From Bostrychus sinensis (taxonomy: Eukaryota > Chordata > Actinopteri > Gobiiformes > Eleotridae), in the NCBI GenBank assembly GCA_020698575.1, contig CM036253.1:33825719-33889718 (forward strand): a stretch of 64,000 nt of DNA, in the 5' to 3' direction. How positions within the stretch are numbered: position 1 is the first letter of the stretch; the number at the start of each line of letters is the position of its first letter. Below are positions 36,302 through 49,402 of this stretch, piece after piece. Below the pieces are notes generated by a model that had not been told where the DNA came from, searched no databases, and saw only the letters and a program-made list of their open reading frames with translations. A program made the position numbers and the translations under genes.

Positions 36302-37414
36302 TCTGTAGAAGTCATCTTGTAAACAGTTTGCAGTCAATGCATGTGTAGTCGCAGCATTTTGTTTGTGCATTGTGGCAAGCTACATAAGGAAGTCCATGCC
36401 AGCTTTACCCAAATCTACGATTCAAGTAGAGAACGTTAGATCTTGAATCTAAAGTTCTCCCGGCTTTAAGCCACGGTAGCTTCAAGCCAATATCAATTAT
36501 TATTGATTTCCTATGTGACGGGAGGTGTCTCTTTGAATGGATTTCTTGAATTTTAAGCAATCCACATTGTCATGTGTTCAACACTGGTGAAGTTTTTCAT
36601 GGTCTGGAAATATACTCTTCCCAGATTGTTCCTTCTTACAGTCTCACCTTCATCTGAATGCCATTGCAGAAAAGTTTCAATCTGGTTTCAGGGCCCGACA
36701 CAGCACTGGATCTGCGCCACTGAGAGTGCAAAACAACATCCTTGCAGCCCTGGACACCAAAAAGTCAGCAGTGCTGGTGTTATTAGACCTTTTAGGTGCC
36801 TTTGACACCGTGGATCATGCTGCCCTTATCTCCTGTCTTGAACACTGTGTTGGACTTTGTGGAGCAGTGCTGGAATGGTTCTCTTCATACCTTTCAAACC
36901 GGATTTTTCCCGTCATGCTTAATGAGTTCTCCTCCCTCCCCCTCTCTCCTTAGGTGTACCACAAGGCTCAGTCCTTTTAAGGTATAAGCCCTGAGAGAGA
37001 AGTGTGACCGCTCACAAAATCAACAAAGTTTTCAAGCTAATTAGTGAGAAATGGAATGGGATTTCCCTCTACAGTAGAGCAGTGATGACAAAAGCTTATA
37101 TCGTGATTAATTTATTCTACCAGTAATAGGCTAAATAAATTTGGTCATGCCCTTTAACAATTTATTTGCAACATTTTCTGCTGCTGAATTTTTATCACTG
37201 AAGCTTCAACTTTCAACTTTCTTGGATCGCGTTGCAAGCCAGCGTGTGCATGAAGACATGCACGAGAATCACATGTCGCTTGACAAGAGGGAGACTCGCA
37301 AGCATTGCCTCATCACTCAGCTTCCATAGGGAACACACAGAGGAGAAGCAATGTCACCTCCATTACCCTGCTACTTTTCAGGCCCAGTCAAACTTGGTGC
37401 ATAAGCTAGAGTTA

Positions 37415-37486
37415 AGGTTCCACTGAGATTTGAACTCAGATCACTGGATTCAGAGTCCAGAGTGCTAACCATTACACCATGGAACC
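37415..37486 (-). tRNA. tRNA-Gln(CTG), unit 9, block copy 2
   Basis: Consensus copy in the duplicated block. Confidence 0.93.
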
Positions 37487-37636
37487 ATACGACTGCAGCA
37501 CTGTTTAAATGAGCAGCCCCTGTGGGAAGCATTTAGAGTGACGTTTTACCTGTAAAAAATGAAGCAAACAAGACGCACAACTGATCGCTCGCTTACGATT
37601 AATGCAGAATTTTTGAAACATAAAGGGCATTTTTGT

Positions 37637-37709
37637 GGTTTCATAGTGTAGTGGTCATCACATCTGCTTTACACGCAGAAGGTCCTGGGTTCAATCCCCA
37701 GTGAAACCA
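37637..37709 (+). tRNA. tRNA-Val(TAC), unit 9, block copy 2
   Basis: Consensus copy; A variant flank. Confidence 0.93.
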
Positions 37710-37813
37710 TTGCTCAAGCCCTAACACCTACAAAGTTATGTGATCATTTCTCTATTGAACCCATTAAGATTAGCAGTTTTTTTTTCTTCTTTAACTTTGA
37801 TCTAAAATTTTGT

Positions 37814-37901
37814 GGTTTCATAGTGTAGTGGTCATCACATCTGCCTAACATGCAGAAAGTCCTGGCTGGGTTTGATCCTCTACCGACAGAGCTATCCAGG
37901 C
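37814..37901 (+). pseudogene. Chimeric Val/Lys tRNA remnant, unit 9 block 2
   Basis: Same junction as at 2346. Confidence 0.8.
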
Positions 37902-39022
37902 TCTGTAGAAGTCATCTTGTAAACAGTTTGCAGTCAATGCATGTGTAGTCGCAGCATTTTGTTTGTGCATTGTGGCAAGCTACATAAGGAAGTCCATGCC
38001 AGCTTTACCCAAATCTACGATTCAAGTAGAGAACGTTAGATCTTGAATCTAAAGTTCTCCCGGCTTTAAGCCACGGTAGCTTCAAGCCAATATCAATTAT
38101 TATTGATTTCCTATGTGACGGGAGGTGTCTCTTTGAATGGATTTCTTGAATTTTAAGCAATCCACATTGTCATGTGTTCAACACTGGTGAAGTTTTTCAT
38201 GGTCTGGAAATATACTCTTCCCAGATTGTTCCTTCTTACAGTCTCACCTTCATCTGAATGCCATTGCAGAAAAGTTTCAATCTGGTTTCAGGGCCCGACA
38301 CAGCACTGGATCTGCGCCACTGAGAGTGCAAAACAACATCCTTGCAGCCCTGGACACCAAAAAGTCAGCAGTGCTGGTGTTATTAGACCTTTTAGGTGCC
38401 TTTGACACCGTGGATCATGCTGCCCTTATCTCCTGTCTTGAACACTGTGTTGGACTTTGTGGAGCAGTGCTGGAATGGTTCTCTTCATACCTTTCAAACC
38501 GGATTTTTCCCGTCATGCTTAATGAGTTCTCCTCCCTCCCCCTCTCTCCTTAGGTGTACCACAAGGCTCAGTCCTTTTAAGGTATAAGCCCTGAGAGAGA
38601 AGTGTGACCGCTCACAAAATCAACAAAGTTTTCAAGCTAATTAGTGAGAAATGGAATGGGATTTCCCTCTACAGTAGAGCAGTGATGACAAAAGCTTATA
38701 TCGTGATTAATTTATTCTACCAGTAATAGGCTAAATAAATTTGGTCATGCCCTTTAACAATTTATTTGCAACATTTTCTGCTGCTGAATTTTTATCACTG
38801 AAGCTTCAACTTTCAACTTTCTTGGATCGCGTTGCAAGCCAGCGTGTGCATGAAGACATGCACGAGAATCACATGTCGCTTGACAAGAGGGAGACTCGCA
38901 AGCATTGCCTCATCACTCAGCTTCCATAGGGAACACACAGAGGAGAAGCAATGTCACCTCCATTACCCCATTACCCTGCTACTTTTCAGGCCTAGTCAAA
39001 CTTCGTGCATGAGCAAGAGTCT

Positions 39023-39094
39023 AGGTTCCACTGAGATTTGAACTCAGATCACTGGATTCAGAGTCCAGAGTGCTAACCATTACACCATGGAACA
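39023..39094 (-). tRNA. tRNA-Gln(CTG), unit-end copy, unit 9
   Basis: Shares the T1/C72 mismatch; otherwise intact. Confidence 0.8.
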
Positions 39095-40045
39095 AGATGA
39101 TGAGAAAGTATAAATGAGCAGCCCCTGCTGGAAGCAGTTAGAATGACAATGTTTTACCTGGTAAAAAAAAAAGAAGCAAACATAAGGCACAACTGATCGC
39201 TGGCTTACGATTAATGCAGAACATCCATTGTGAGGTGGCATAAGACAGAGACACGTTTGAAAGTTTGTCCGGAGTTCAAAAGACAGCTGGAACAACGGGA
39301 CAAATCATTGTTTTAATTTGGAAGGTGTTCCAAGTGGAAGAAGGCAAATGCACAGAGAAGGAGCAGGAATGGTTGGAGAAAGAGAAGGCCTACCAGGAGA
39401 AGGAAACAACAAGTGGAGGTCAATTTGTAAACAGGTTGCAGTCAATGCATGTGTAGTCACAGTATTCTGCTTGTGCATTGTGGCACGCTATGTAAGGAAG
39501 TCCATGCCAAATTTACCCAAATCTAAAATTTAAGATTTAAACAGGGAACAACAGATCTTTAGTCTAAAGTTCTCCTGGCTTTAAAGGGGCCATATTATGC
39601 TTTTTTTGTGCCTTTTAAATTAATTTAGGACACCTCTGCATCAGCATCTTATGTTTTGTTGGTCAGAAAATGCAGTAATTATTGAAAGAACCCTATTTTA
39701 AGAAACGTGTCACTTTAAAAGGCCCTCCCTCCTTGTGGCTTTTGATTTTGCATCATAGGAGCATTTTAAGCTACTTGGTCTCACACAGAGGCCTCTTTGA
39801 ATGGATTTCTTGAACATTGTCATGTGTTCACCACTGGTGAAGCTTTTCATTGTCTGGAACTACACTGGATATATTTTCCTCTGATTAAGGTGTGTACTGT
39901 GCTCAGTCAGTTTTTAACTGTTTGCAAGAAACCCGGTGCAGATGGTTCCTTCTTACAGCATGGAATCTTTTCCAAAGCAGCTGGATATGCTGCTTCTGCA
40001 CAACAACTTCTGGCTTTGTCAAGTTTGTGTCATGAGGTAGAGATT

Positions 40046-40117
40046 AGGTTCCACTGAGATTTGAACTCAGATTGCTGGAGTCAAAGTCCAGAGTGCTAAC
40101 CATTACACCATGGAACC
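40046..40117 (-). tRNA. tRNA-Gln(TTG), unit 10
   Basis: Consensus copy; all stems intact. Confidence 0.92.
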
Positions 40118-41247
40118 ATAGGCTGTCAACTTATAAATGAGCAGCCCCTGCTGGACGCATTTTCACTCCCTCAACATCAAATGAATTTGCTGCAGCATTT
40201 TTGATCTCCAATCTGTACACTACTGCTGCCACACTTTCCGTGCCCAGATGCCTTCCTTCCTTCCACTCTCTATGTTCCCAGATCCTGGACTCTGTTACTT
40301 CTCTCAAGGTTAAGGCTGCCAGATGTGCATCCGACTCGTAGCTTAATGACACTACTCCAGCCCTGAGGCGACAATGTAGACAGGCTGAGAGAAAATGGAA
40401 GAAGGATGGACTGCAGGTGTCATTAAGTATTTTACGGGACAGTCTTGCAGCCTACCAGAGAGCAGTGAAGGAAGCAAAAGCGCAGTATTTATCAAATATC
40501 ATTTCCAGGAATAGCCACCGCCCTAAAGTTTTATTCAGCACTATCAACTCTGTACTAAACCCCATCCCTGCTGTTTTCAATGATGTGTCTGTACATGCTT
40601 GTAATGCTTTTCAGCAGTACTTCATGGACAAAGTTATGTCTGTCAGACAGGCCATCCCAAAGGTCCCCATTGCTGTCCCTCCTGTCCCCACTGTGCAGTG
40701 TGTTCTGGAGAAGTTTGAGCCAATTGCACTTAAGGACCTGAACAAACTTTCCAGGAGCTTAAACCCACCAGCTGCCCTCTAGATGTTGTTCCTGCTAGGT
40801 TTATAAAGGAGGTCATTGACACCATAGGGACTTGCCTTGTCTCATTTATAAATACCTGTCTGAGGTTGGGTACTGTTCCTACTGCCCTTAAACATGCTGT
40901 GGTCAGACCGCTCCTCAAAAAAAACAAACCTTGACCTCTCTGTTTTGTCGAACTTTCACCCAATTTCTCACCTGCCCTTTCTATCCAAGGTTATGGAGAG
41001 ACTCGTTCTTTCACAGCTTCAGTCTCACCTTCATCTGAATGCCATTGCAGAAAAGTTTCAATCTGGTTTCAGGGCCCGACACAGCACTGGATCTGCACCA
41101 CTGAGAGTGCAAAACAACATCCTTGCAGCCCTGGACACCAAAAAGTAGGCAGTGCTGGTGTTATTAGAGTTTTCAGGTGCCTTTGACACCGTGGATCATG
41201 CTGCTACTTTTCAGGCCCAGTCAAACTTGGTGCATAAGCTAGAGTTA

Positions 41248-41319
41248 AGGTTCCACTGAGATTTGAACTCAGATCACTGGATTCAGAGTCCAGAGTGCTA
41301 ACCATTACACCATGGAACC
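41248..41319 (-). tRNA. tRNA-Gln(CTG), unit 10
   Basis: Consensus copy; anticodon CTG. Confidence 0.93.
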
Positions 41320-41469
41320 ATACGACTGCAGCACTGTTTAAATGAGCAGCCCCTGTGGGAAGCATTTAGAGTGACGTTTTACCTGTAAAAAATGAAGCAA
41401 ACAAGACGCACAACTGATCGCTCGCTTACGATTAATGCAGAATTTTTGAAACATAAAGGGCATTTTTGT

Positions 41470-41542
41470 GGTTTCATAGTGTAGTGGTCATCACATCTGC
41501 TTTACACGCAGAAGGTCCTGGGTTCAATCCCCAGTGAAACCA
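41470..41542 (+). tRNA. tRNA-Val(TAC), unit 10
   Basis: Consensus copy. Confidence 0.93.
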
Positions 41543-41646
41543 TTGCTCAAGCCCTAACACCTACAAAGTTATGTGATCATTTCTCTATTGAACCCATTAA
41601 GATTAGCAGTTTTTTTTTCTTCTTTAACTTTGATCTAAAATTTTGT

Positions 41647-41734
41647 GGTTTCATAGTGTAGTGGTCATCACATCTGCCTAACATGCAGAAAGTCCTGGCT
41701 GGGTTTGATCCTCTACCGACAGAGCTATCCAGGC
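41647..41734 (+). pseudogene. Chimeric Val/Lys tRNA remnant, unit 10
   Basis: Same junction as at 2346. Confidence 0.8.
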
Positions 41735-42855
41735 TCTGTAGAAGTCATCTTGTAAACAGTTTGCAGTCAATGCATGTGTAGTCGCAGCATTTTGTTTGTG
41801 CATTGTGGCAAGCTACATAAGGAAGTCCATGCCAGCTTTACCCAAATCTACGATTCAAGTAGAGAACGTTAGATCTTGAATCTAAAGTTCTCCCGGCTTT
41901 AAGCCACGGTAGCTTCAAGCCAATATCAATTATTATTGATTTCCTATGTGACGGGAGGTGTCTCTTTGAATGGATTTCTTGAATTTTAAGCAATCCACAT
42001 TGTCATGTGTTCAACACTGGTGAAGTTTTTCATGGTCTGGAAATATACTCTTCCCAGATTGTTCCTTCTTACAGTCTCACCTTCATCTGAATGCCATTGC
42101 AGAAAAGTTTCAATCTGGTTTCAGGGCCCGACACAGCACTGGATCTGCGCCACTGAGAGTGCAAAACAACATCCTTGCAGCCCTGGACACCAAAAAGTCA
42201 GCAGTGCTGGTGTTATTAGACCTTTTAGGTGCCTTTGACACCGTGGATCATGCTGCCCTTATCTCCTGTCTTGAACACTGTGTTGGACTTTGTGGAGCAG
42301 TGCTGGAATGGTTCTCTTCATACCTTTCAAACCGGATTTTTCCCGTCATGCTTAATGAGTTCTCCTCCCTCCCCCTCTCTCCTTAGGTGTACCACAAGGC
42401 TCAGTCCTTTTAAGGTATAAGCCCTGAGAGAGAAGTGTGACCGCTCACAAAATCAACAAAGTTTTCAAGCTAATTAGTGAGAAATGGAATGGGATTTCCC
42501 TCTACAGTAGAGCAGTGATGACAAAAGCTTATATCGTGATTAATTTATTCTACCAGTAATAGGCTAAATAAATTTGGTCATGCCCTTTAACAATTTATTT
42601 GCAACATTTTCTGCTGCTGAATTTTTATCACTGAAGCTTCAACTTTCAACTTTCTTGGATCGCGTTGCAAGCCAGCGTGTGCATGAAGACATGCACGAGA
42701 ATCACATGTCGCTTGACAAGAGGGAGACTCGCAAGCATTGCCTCATCACTCAGCTTCCATAGGGAACACACAGAGGAGAAGCAATGTCACCTCCATTACC
42801 CCATTACCCTGCTACTTTTCAGGCCTAGTCAAACTTCGTGCATGAGCAAGAGTCT

Positions 42856-42927
42856 AGGTTCCACTGAGATTTGAACTCAGATCACTGGATTCAGAGTCCA
42901 GAGTGCTAACCATTACACCATGGAACA
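42856..42927 (-). tRNA. tRNA-Gln(CTG), unit-end copy, unit 10
   Basis: Shares the T1/C72 mismatch; otherwise intact. Confidence 0.8.
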
Positions 42928-43878
42928 AGATGATGAGAAAGTATAAATGAGCAGCCCCTGCTGGAAGCAGTTAGAATGACAATGTTTTACCTGGTAAAAA
43001 AAAAAGAAGCAAACATAAGGCACAACTGATCGCTGGCTTACGATTAATGCAGAACATCCATTGTGAGGTGGCATAAGACAGAGACACGTTTGAAAGTTTG
43101 TCCGGAGTTCAAAAGACAGCTGGAACAACGGGACAAATCATTGTTTTAATTTGGAAGGTGTTCCAAGTGGAAGAAGGCAAATGCACAGAGAAGGAGCAGG
43201 AATGGTTGGAGAAAGAGAAGGCCTACCAGGAGAAGGAAACAACAAGTGGAGGTCAATTTGTAAACAGGTTGCAGTCAATGCATGTGTAGTCACAGTATTC
43301 TGCTTGTGCATTGTGGCACGCTATGTAAGGAAGTCCATGCCAAATTTACCCAAATCTAAAATTTAAGATTTAAACAGGGAACAACAGATCTTTAGTCTAA
43401 AGTTCTCCTGGCTTTAAAGGGGCCATATTATGCTTTTTTTGTGCCTTTTAAATTAATTTAGGACACCTCTGCATCAGCATCTTATGTTTTGTTGGTCAGA
43501 AAATGCAGTAATTATTGAAAGAACCCTATTTTAAGAAACGTGTCACTTTAAAAGGCCCTCCCTCCTTGTGGCTTTTGATTTTGCATCATAGGAGCATTTT
43601 AAGCTACTTGGTCTCACACAGAGGCCTCTTTGAATGGATTTCTTGAACATTGTCATGTGTTCACCACTGGTGAAGCTTTTCATTGTCTGGAACTACACTG
43701 GATATATTTTCCTCTGATTAAGGTGTGTACTGTGCTCAGTCAGTTTTTAACTGTTTGCAAGAAACCCGGTGCAGATGGTTCCTTCTTACAGCATGGAATC
43801 TTTTCCAAAGCAGCTGGATATGCTGCTTCTGCACAACAACTTCTGGCTTTGTCAAGTTTGTGTCATGAGGTAGAGATT

Positions 43879-43950
43879 AGGTTCCACTGAGATTTGAACT
43901 CAGATTGCTGGAGTCAAAGTCCAGAGTGCTAACCATTACACCATGGAACC
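43879..43950 (-). tRNA. tRNA-Gln(TTG), unit 11
   Basis: Consensus copy; all stems intact. Confidence 0.92.
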
Positions 43951-45080
43951 ATAGGCTGTCAACTTATAAATGAGCAGCCCCTGCTGGACGCATTTTCACT
44001 CCCTCAACATCAAATGAATTTGCTGCAGCATTTTTGATCTCCAATCTGTACACTACTGCTGCCACACTTTCCGTGCCCAGATGCCTTCCTTCCTTCCACT
44101 CTCTATGCTCCCAGATCCTGGACTCTGTTGCTTCTCTCAAGGTTAAGGCTGCCAGATGTGCATCCGACTCGTAGCTTAATGACACTACTCCAGCCCTGAG
44201 GCGACAATGTAGACAGGCTGAGAGAAAATGGAAGAAGGATGGACTGCAGGTGTCATTAAGTATTTTACGGGACAGTCTTGCAGCCTACCAGAGAGCAGTG
44301 AAGGAAGCAAAAGCGCAGTATTTATCAAATATCATTTCCAGGAATAGCCACCGCCCTAAAGTTTTATTCAGCACTATCAACTCTGTACTAAACCCCATCC
44401 CTGCTGTTTTCAATGATGTGTCTGTACATGCTTGTAATGCTTTTCAGCAGTACTTCATGGACAAAGTTATGTCTGTCAGACAGGCCATCCCAAAGGTCCC
44501 CATTGCTGTCCCTCCTGTCCCCACTGTGCAGTGTGTTCTGGAGAAGTTTGAGCCAATTGCACTTAAGGACCTGAACAAACTTTCCAGGAGCTTAAACCCA
44601 CCAGCTGCCCTCTAGATGTTGTTCCTGCTAGGTTTATAAAGGAGGTCATTGACACCATAGGGACTTGCCTTGTCTCATTTATAAATACCTGTCTGAGGTT
44701 GGGTACTGTTCCTACTGCCCTTAAACATGCTGTGGTCAGACCGCTCCTCAAAAAAAACAAACCTTGACCTCTCTGTTTTGTCCAACTTTCACCCAATTTC
44801 TCACCTGCCCTTTCTATCCAAGGTTATGGAGAGACTCGTTCTTTCACAGCTTCAGTCTCACCTTCATCTGAATGCCATTGCAGAAAAGTTTCAATCTGGT
44901 TTCAGGGCCCGACACAGCACTGGATCTGCACCACTGAGAGTGCAAAACAACATCCTTGCAGCCCTGGACACCAAAAAGTAGGCAGTGCTGGTGTTATTAG
45001 AGTTTTCAGGTGCCTTTGACACCGTGGATCATGCTGCTACTTTTCAGGCCCAGTCAAACTTGGTGCATAAGCTAGAGTTA

Positions 45081-45152
45081 AGGTTCCACTGAGATTTGAA
45101 CTCAGATCACTGGATTCAGAGTCCAGAGTGCTAACCATTACACCATGGAACC
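45081..45152 (-). tRNA. tRNA-Gln(CTG), unit 11
   Basis: Consensus copy; anticodon CTG. Confidence 0.93.
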
Positions 45153-45302
45153 ATACGACTGCAGCACTGTTTAAATGAGCAGCCCCTGTGGGAAGCATTT
45201 AGAGTGACGTTTTACCTGTAAAAAATGAAGCAAACAAGACGCACAACTGATCGCTCGCTTACGATTAATGCAGAATTTTTGAAACATAAAGGGCATTTTT
45301 GT

Positions 45303-45375
45303 GGTTTCATAGTGTAGTGGTCATCACATCTGCTTTACACGCAGAAGGTCCTGGGTTCAATCCCCAGTGAAACCA
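45303..45375 (+). tRNA. tRNA-Val(TAC), unit 11
   Basis: Consensus copy. Confidence 0.93.
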
Positions 45376-45479
45376 TTGCTCAAGCCCTAACACCTACAAA
45401 GTTATGTGATCATTTCTCTATTGAACCCATTAAGATTAGCAGTTTTTTTTTCTTCTTTAACTTTGATCTAAAATTTTGT

Positions 45480-45567
45480 GGTTTCATAGTGTAGTGGTCA
45501 TCACATCTGCCTAACATGCAGAAAGTCCTGGCTGGGTTTGATCCTCTACCGACAGAGCTATCCAGGC
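45480..45567 (+). pseudogene. Chimeric Val/Lys tRNA remnant, unit 11
   Basis: Same junction as at 2346. Confidence 0.8.
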
Positions 45568-46688
45568 TCTGTAGAAGTCATCTTGTAAACAGTTTGCAGT
45601 CAATGCATGTGTAGTCGCAGCATTTTGTTTGTGCATTGTGGCAAGCTACATAAGGAAGTCCATGCCAGCTTTACCCAAATCTACGATTCAAGTAGAGAAC
45701 GTTAGATCTTGAATCTAAAGTTCTCCCGGCTTTAAGCCACGGTAGCTTCAAGCCAATATCAATTATTATTGATTTCCTATGTGACGGGAGGTGTCTCTTT
45801 GAATGGATTTCTTGAATTTTAAGCAATCCACATTGTCATGTGTTCAACACTGGTGAAGTTTTTCATGGTCTGGAAATATACTCTTCCCAGATTGTTCCTT
45901 CTTACAGTCTCACCTTCATCTGAATGCCATTGCAGAAAAGTTTCAATCTGGTTTCAGGGCCCGACACAGCACTGGATCTGCGCCACTGAGAGTGCAAAAC
46001 AACATCCTTGCAGCCCTGGACACCAAAAAGTCAGCAGTGCTGGTGTTATTAGACCTTTTAGGTGCCTTTGACACCGTGGATCATGCTGCCCTTATCTCCT
46101 GTCTTGAACACTGTGTTGGACTTTGTGGAGCAGTGCTGGAATGGTTCTCTTCATACCTTTCAAACCGGATTTTTCCCGTCATGCTTAATGAGTTCTCCTC
46201 CCTCCCCCTCTCTCCTTAGGTGTACCACAAGGCTCAGTCCTTTTAAGGTATAAGCCCTGAGAGAGAAGTGTGACCGCTCACAAAATCAACAAAGTTTTCA
46301 AGCTAATTAGTGAGAAATGGAATGGGATTTCCCTCTACAGTAGAGCAGTGATGACAAAAGCTTATATCGTGATTAATTTATTCTACCAGTAATAGGCTAA
46401 ATAAATTTGGTCATGCCCTTTAACAATTTATTTGCAACATTTTCTGCTGCTGAATTTTTATCACTGAAGCTTCAACTTTCAACTTTCTTGGATCGCGTTG
46501 CAAGCCAGCGTGTGCATGAAGACATGCACGAGAATCACATGTCGCTTGACAAGAGGGAGACTCGCAAGCATTGCCTCATCACTCAGCTTCCATAGGGAAC
46601 ACACAGAGGAGAAGCAATGTCACCTCCATTACCCCATTACCCTGCTACTTTTCAGGCCTAGTCAAACTTCGTGCATGAGCAAGAGTCT

Positions 46689-46760
46689 AGATTCCACTGA
46701 GATTTGAACTCAGATCACTGGATTCAGAGTCCAGAGTGCTAACCATTACACCATGGAACA
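46689..46760 (-). tRNA. tRNA-Gln(CTG), unit-end copy, unit 11
   Basis: Besides the T1/C72 mismatch, plus-strand 46691 is A rather than G. Acceptor pair 2-71 becomes a G-U wobble, making this the weakest of the unit-end copies. Confidence 0.75.
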
Positions 46761-47712
46761 AGATGATGAGAAAGTATAAATGAGCAGCCCCTGCTGGAAG
46801 CAGTTAGAATGACAATGTTTTACCTGGTAAAAAAAAAAGAAGCAAACATAAGGCACAACTGATCGCTGGCTTACGATTAATGCAGAACATCCATTGTGAG
46901 GTGGCATAAGACAGAGACACGTTTGAAAGTTTGTCCGGAGTTCAAAAGACAGCTGGAACAACGGGACAAATCATTGTTTTAATTTGGAAGGTGTTCCAAG
47001 TGGAAGAAGGCAAATGCACAGAGAAGGAGCAGGAATGGTTGGAGAAAGAGAAGGCCTACCAGGAGAAGGAAACAACAAGTGGAGGTCAATTTGTAAACAG
47101 GTTGCAGTCAATGCATGTGTAGTCACAGTATTCTGCTTGTGCATTGTGGCACGCTATGTAAGGAAGTCCATGCCAAATTTACCCAAATCTAAAATTTAAG
47201 ATTTAAACAGGGAACAACAGATCTTTAGTCTAAAGTTCTCCTGGCTTTAAAGGGGCCATATTATGCTTTTTTTGTGCCTTTTAAATTAATTTAGGACACC
47301 TCTGCATCAGCATCTTATGTTTTGTTGGTCAGAAAATGCAGTAATTATTGAAAGAACCCTATTTTAAGAAACGTGTCACTTTAAAAGGCCCTCCCTCCTT
47401 GTGGCTTTTGATTTTGCATCATAGGAGCATTTTAAGCTACTTGGTCTCACACAGAGGCCTCTTTGAATGGATTTCTTGAACATTGTCATGTGTTCACCAC
47501 TGGTGAAGCTTTTCATTGTCTGGAACTACACTGGATATATTTTCCTCTGATTAAGGTGTGTACTGTGCTCAGTCAGTTTTTAACTGTTTGCAAGAAACCC
47601 AGCGCAGATGTTTTCCTTCTTACAGCATGGAATCTTTTCCAAAGCAGCTGGATATGCTGCTTCTGCACAACAACTTCTGGCTTTGTCAAGTTTGTGTCAT
47701 GAGGTAGAGATT

Positions 47713-47784
47713 AGGTTCCACTGAGATTTGAACTCAGATTGCTGGAGTCAAAGTCCAGAGTGCTAACCATTACACCATGGAACC
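47713..47784 (-). tRNA. tRNA-Gln(TTG), unit 12
   Basis: Consensus copy, displaced by one base because of an insertion near 47611. Confidence 0.92.
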
Positions 47785-48915
47785 ATAGGCTGTCAACTTA
47801 TAAATGAGCAGCCCCTGCTGGACGCATTTTCACTCCCTCAACATCAAATGAATTTGCTGCAGCATTTTTGATCTCCAATCTGTACACTACTGCTGCCACA
47901 CTTTCCGTGCCCAGATGCCTTCCTTCCTTCCACTCTCTATGCTCCCAGATCCTGGACTCTGTTGCTTCTCTCAAGGTTAAGGCTGCCAGATGTGCATCCG
48001 ACTCGTAGCTTAATGACACTACTCCAGCCCTGAGGCGACAATGTAGACAGGCTGAGAGAAAATGGAAGAAGGATGGACTGCAGGTGTCATTAAGTATTTT
48101 ACGGGACAGTCTTGCAGCCTACCAGAGAGCAGTGAAGGAAGCAAAAGCGCAGTATTTATCAAATATCATTTCCAGGAATAGCCACCGCCCTAAAGTTTTA
48201 TTCAGCACTATCAACTCTGTACTAAACCCCATCCCTGCTGTTTTCAATGATGTGTCTGTACATGCTTGTAATGCTTTTCAGCAGTACTTCATGGACAAAG
48301 TTATGTCTGTCAGACAGGCCATCCCAAAGGTCCCCATTGCTGTCCCTCCTGTCCCCACTGTGCAGTGTGTTCTGGAGAAGTTTGAGCCAATTGCACTTAA
48401 GGACCTGAACAAACTTTCCAGGAGCTTAAACCCACCAGCTGCCCTCTAGATGTTGTTCCTGCTAGGTTTATAAAGGAGGTCATTGACACCATAGGGACTT
48501 GCCTTGTCTCATTTATAAATAGCTGTCTGAGGTTGGGTACTGTTCCTACTGCCCTTAAACATGCTGTGGTCAGACCGCTCCTCAAAAAAAAACAAACCTT
48601 GACCTCTCTGTTTTGTCCAACTTTCACCCAATTTCTCACCTGCCCTTTCTATCCAAGGTTATGGAGAGACTCGTTCTTTCACAGCTTCAGTCTCACCTTC
48701 ATCTGAATGCCATTGCAGAAAAGTTTCAATCTGGTTTCAGGGCCCGACACAGCACTGGATCTGCACCACTGAGAGTGCAAAACAACATCCTTGCAGCCCT
48801 GGACACCAAAAAGTAGGCAGTGCTGGTGTTATTAGAGTTTTCAGGTGCCTTTGACACCGTGGATCATGCTGCTACTTTTCAGGCCCAGTCAAACTTGGTG
48901 CATAAGCTAGAGTTA

Positions 48916-48987
48916 AGGTTCCACTGAGATTTGAACTCAGATCACTGGATTCAGAGTCCAGAGTGCTAACCATTACACCATGGAACC
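48916..48987 (-). tRNA. tRNA-Gln(CTG), unit 12
   Basis: Consensus copy; last tRNA-Gln(CTG) of the array. Confidence 0.93.
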
Positions 48988-49137
48988 ATACGACTGCAGC
49001 ACTGTTTAAATGAGCAGCCCCTGTGGGAAGCATTTAGATTGACGTTTTACCTGTAAAAAATGAAGCAAACAAGACGCACAACTGATCGCTCGCTTACGAT
49101 TAATGCAGAATTTTTGAAACATAAAGGGCATTTTTGT

Positions 49138-49210
49138 GATTTTATAGTGTAGTGGTCATCACATCTGCTTTACACGCAGAAGGTCCTGGGTTCAATCCCC
49201 AGTGAAACCA
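49138..49210 (+). tRNA. tRNA-Val(TAC), unit 12, damaged acceptor
   Basis: The 5' strand of the acceptor reads GATTTTA instead of GGTTTCA while the 3' strand is unchanged. This gives an A-C mismatch at pair 2-71 and a U-G wobble at pair 6-67. The rest is intact. It is likely impaired, in keeping with its place in the diverged edge unit. Confidence 0.75.
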
Positions 49211-49314
49211 TTGCTCAAGCCCTAACACCTACAAAGTTATGTGATCATTTCTCTATTGAACCCATTAAGATTAGCAGTTTTTTTTTCTTCTTTAACTTTG
49301 ATCTAAAATTTTGT

Positions 49315-49402
49315 GGTTTCATAGTGTAGTGGTCATCACATCTGCCTAACATGCAGAAAGTCCTGGCTGGGTTTGATCCTCTACCGACAGAGCTATCCAG
49401 GC
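49315..49402 (+). pseudogene. Chimeric Val/Lys tRNA remnant, unit 12
   Basis: Same junction as at 2346; unchanged although the neighbouring Val-TAC gene is damaged. Confidence 0.8.

Larger units (their letters stand above)
33885..39317 (+). repeat. Array unit 9 (long, 5,433 bp)
   Basis: An isolated long unit among short ones. L2 fragments lie at 34729-35771, 36639-36978 and 38239-38578. It shares the T marker of the first inner block (about 36121), the 'aaaaaacccagtgc' haplotype and the 'ctgttgcc' variant with units 1-2. This indicates common origin rather than a second, independent inner duplication. Confidence 0.95.
39318..43150 (+). repeat. Array unit 10 (short, 3,833 bp)
   Basis: L2 fragments at 40162-41204 and 42072-42411. 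It has the long-unit base at about 40273 (tatgttccc) inside an otherwise short-unit haplotype (ctgctgcc at about 40225), consistent with a conversion or exchange boundary next to unit 9. Confidence 0.95.
43151..46983 (+). repeat. Array unit 11 (short, 3,833 bp)
   Basis: L2 fragments at 43995-45037 and 45905-46244. It begins to share edge-type variants with units 12-13, such as gttgcttctc near 44128 and tgtccaac near 44781, where interior units have gttacttctc and tgtcgaac. Confidence 0.95.
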
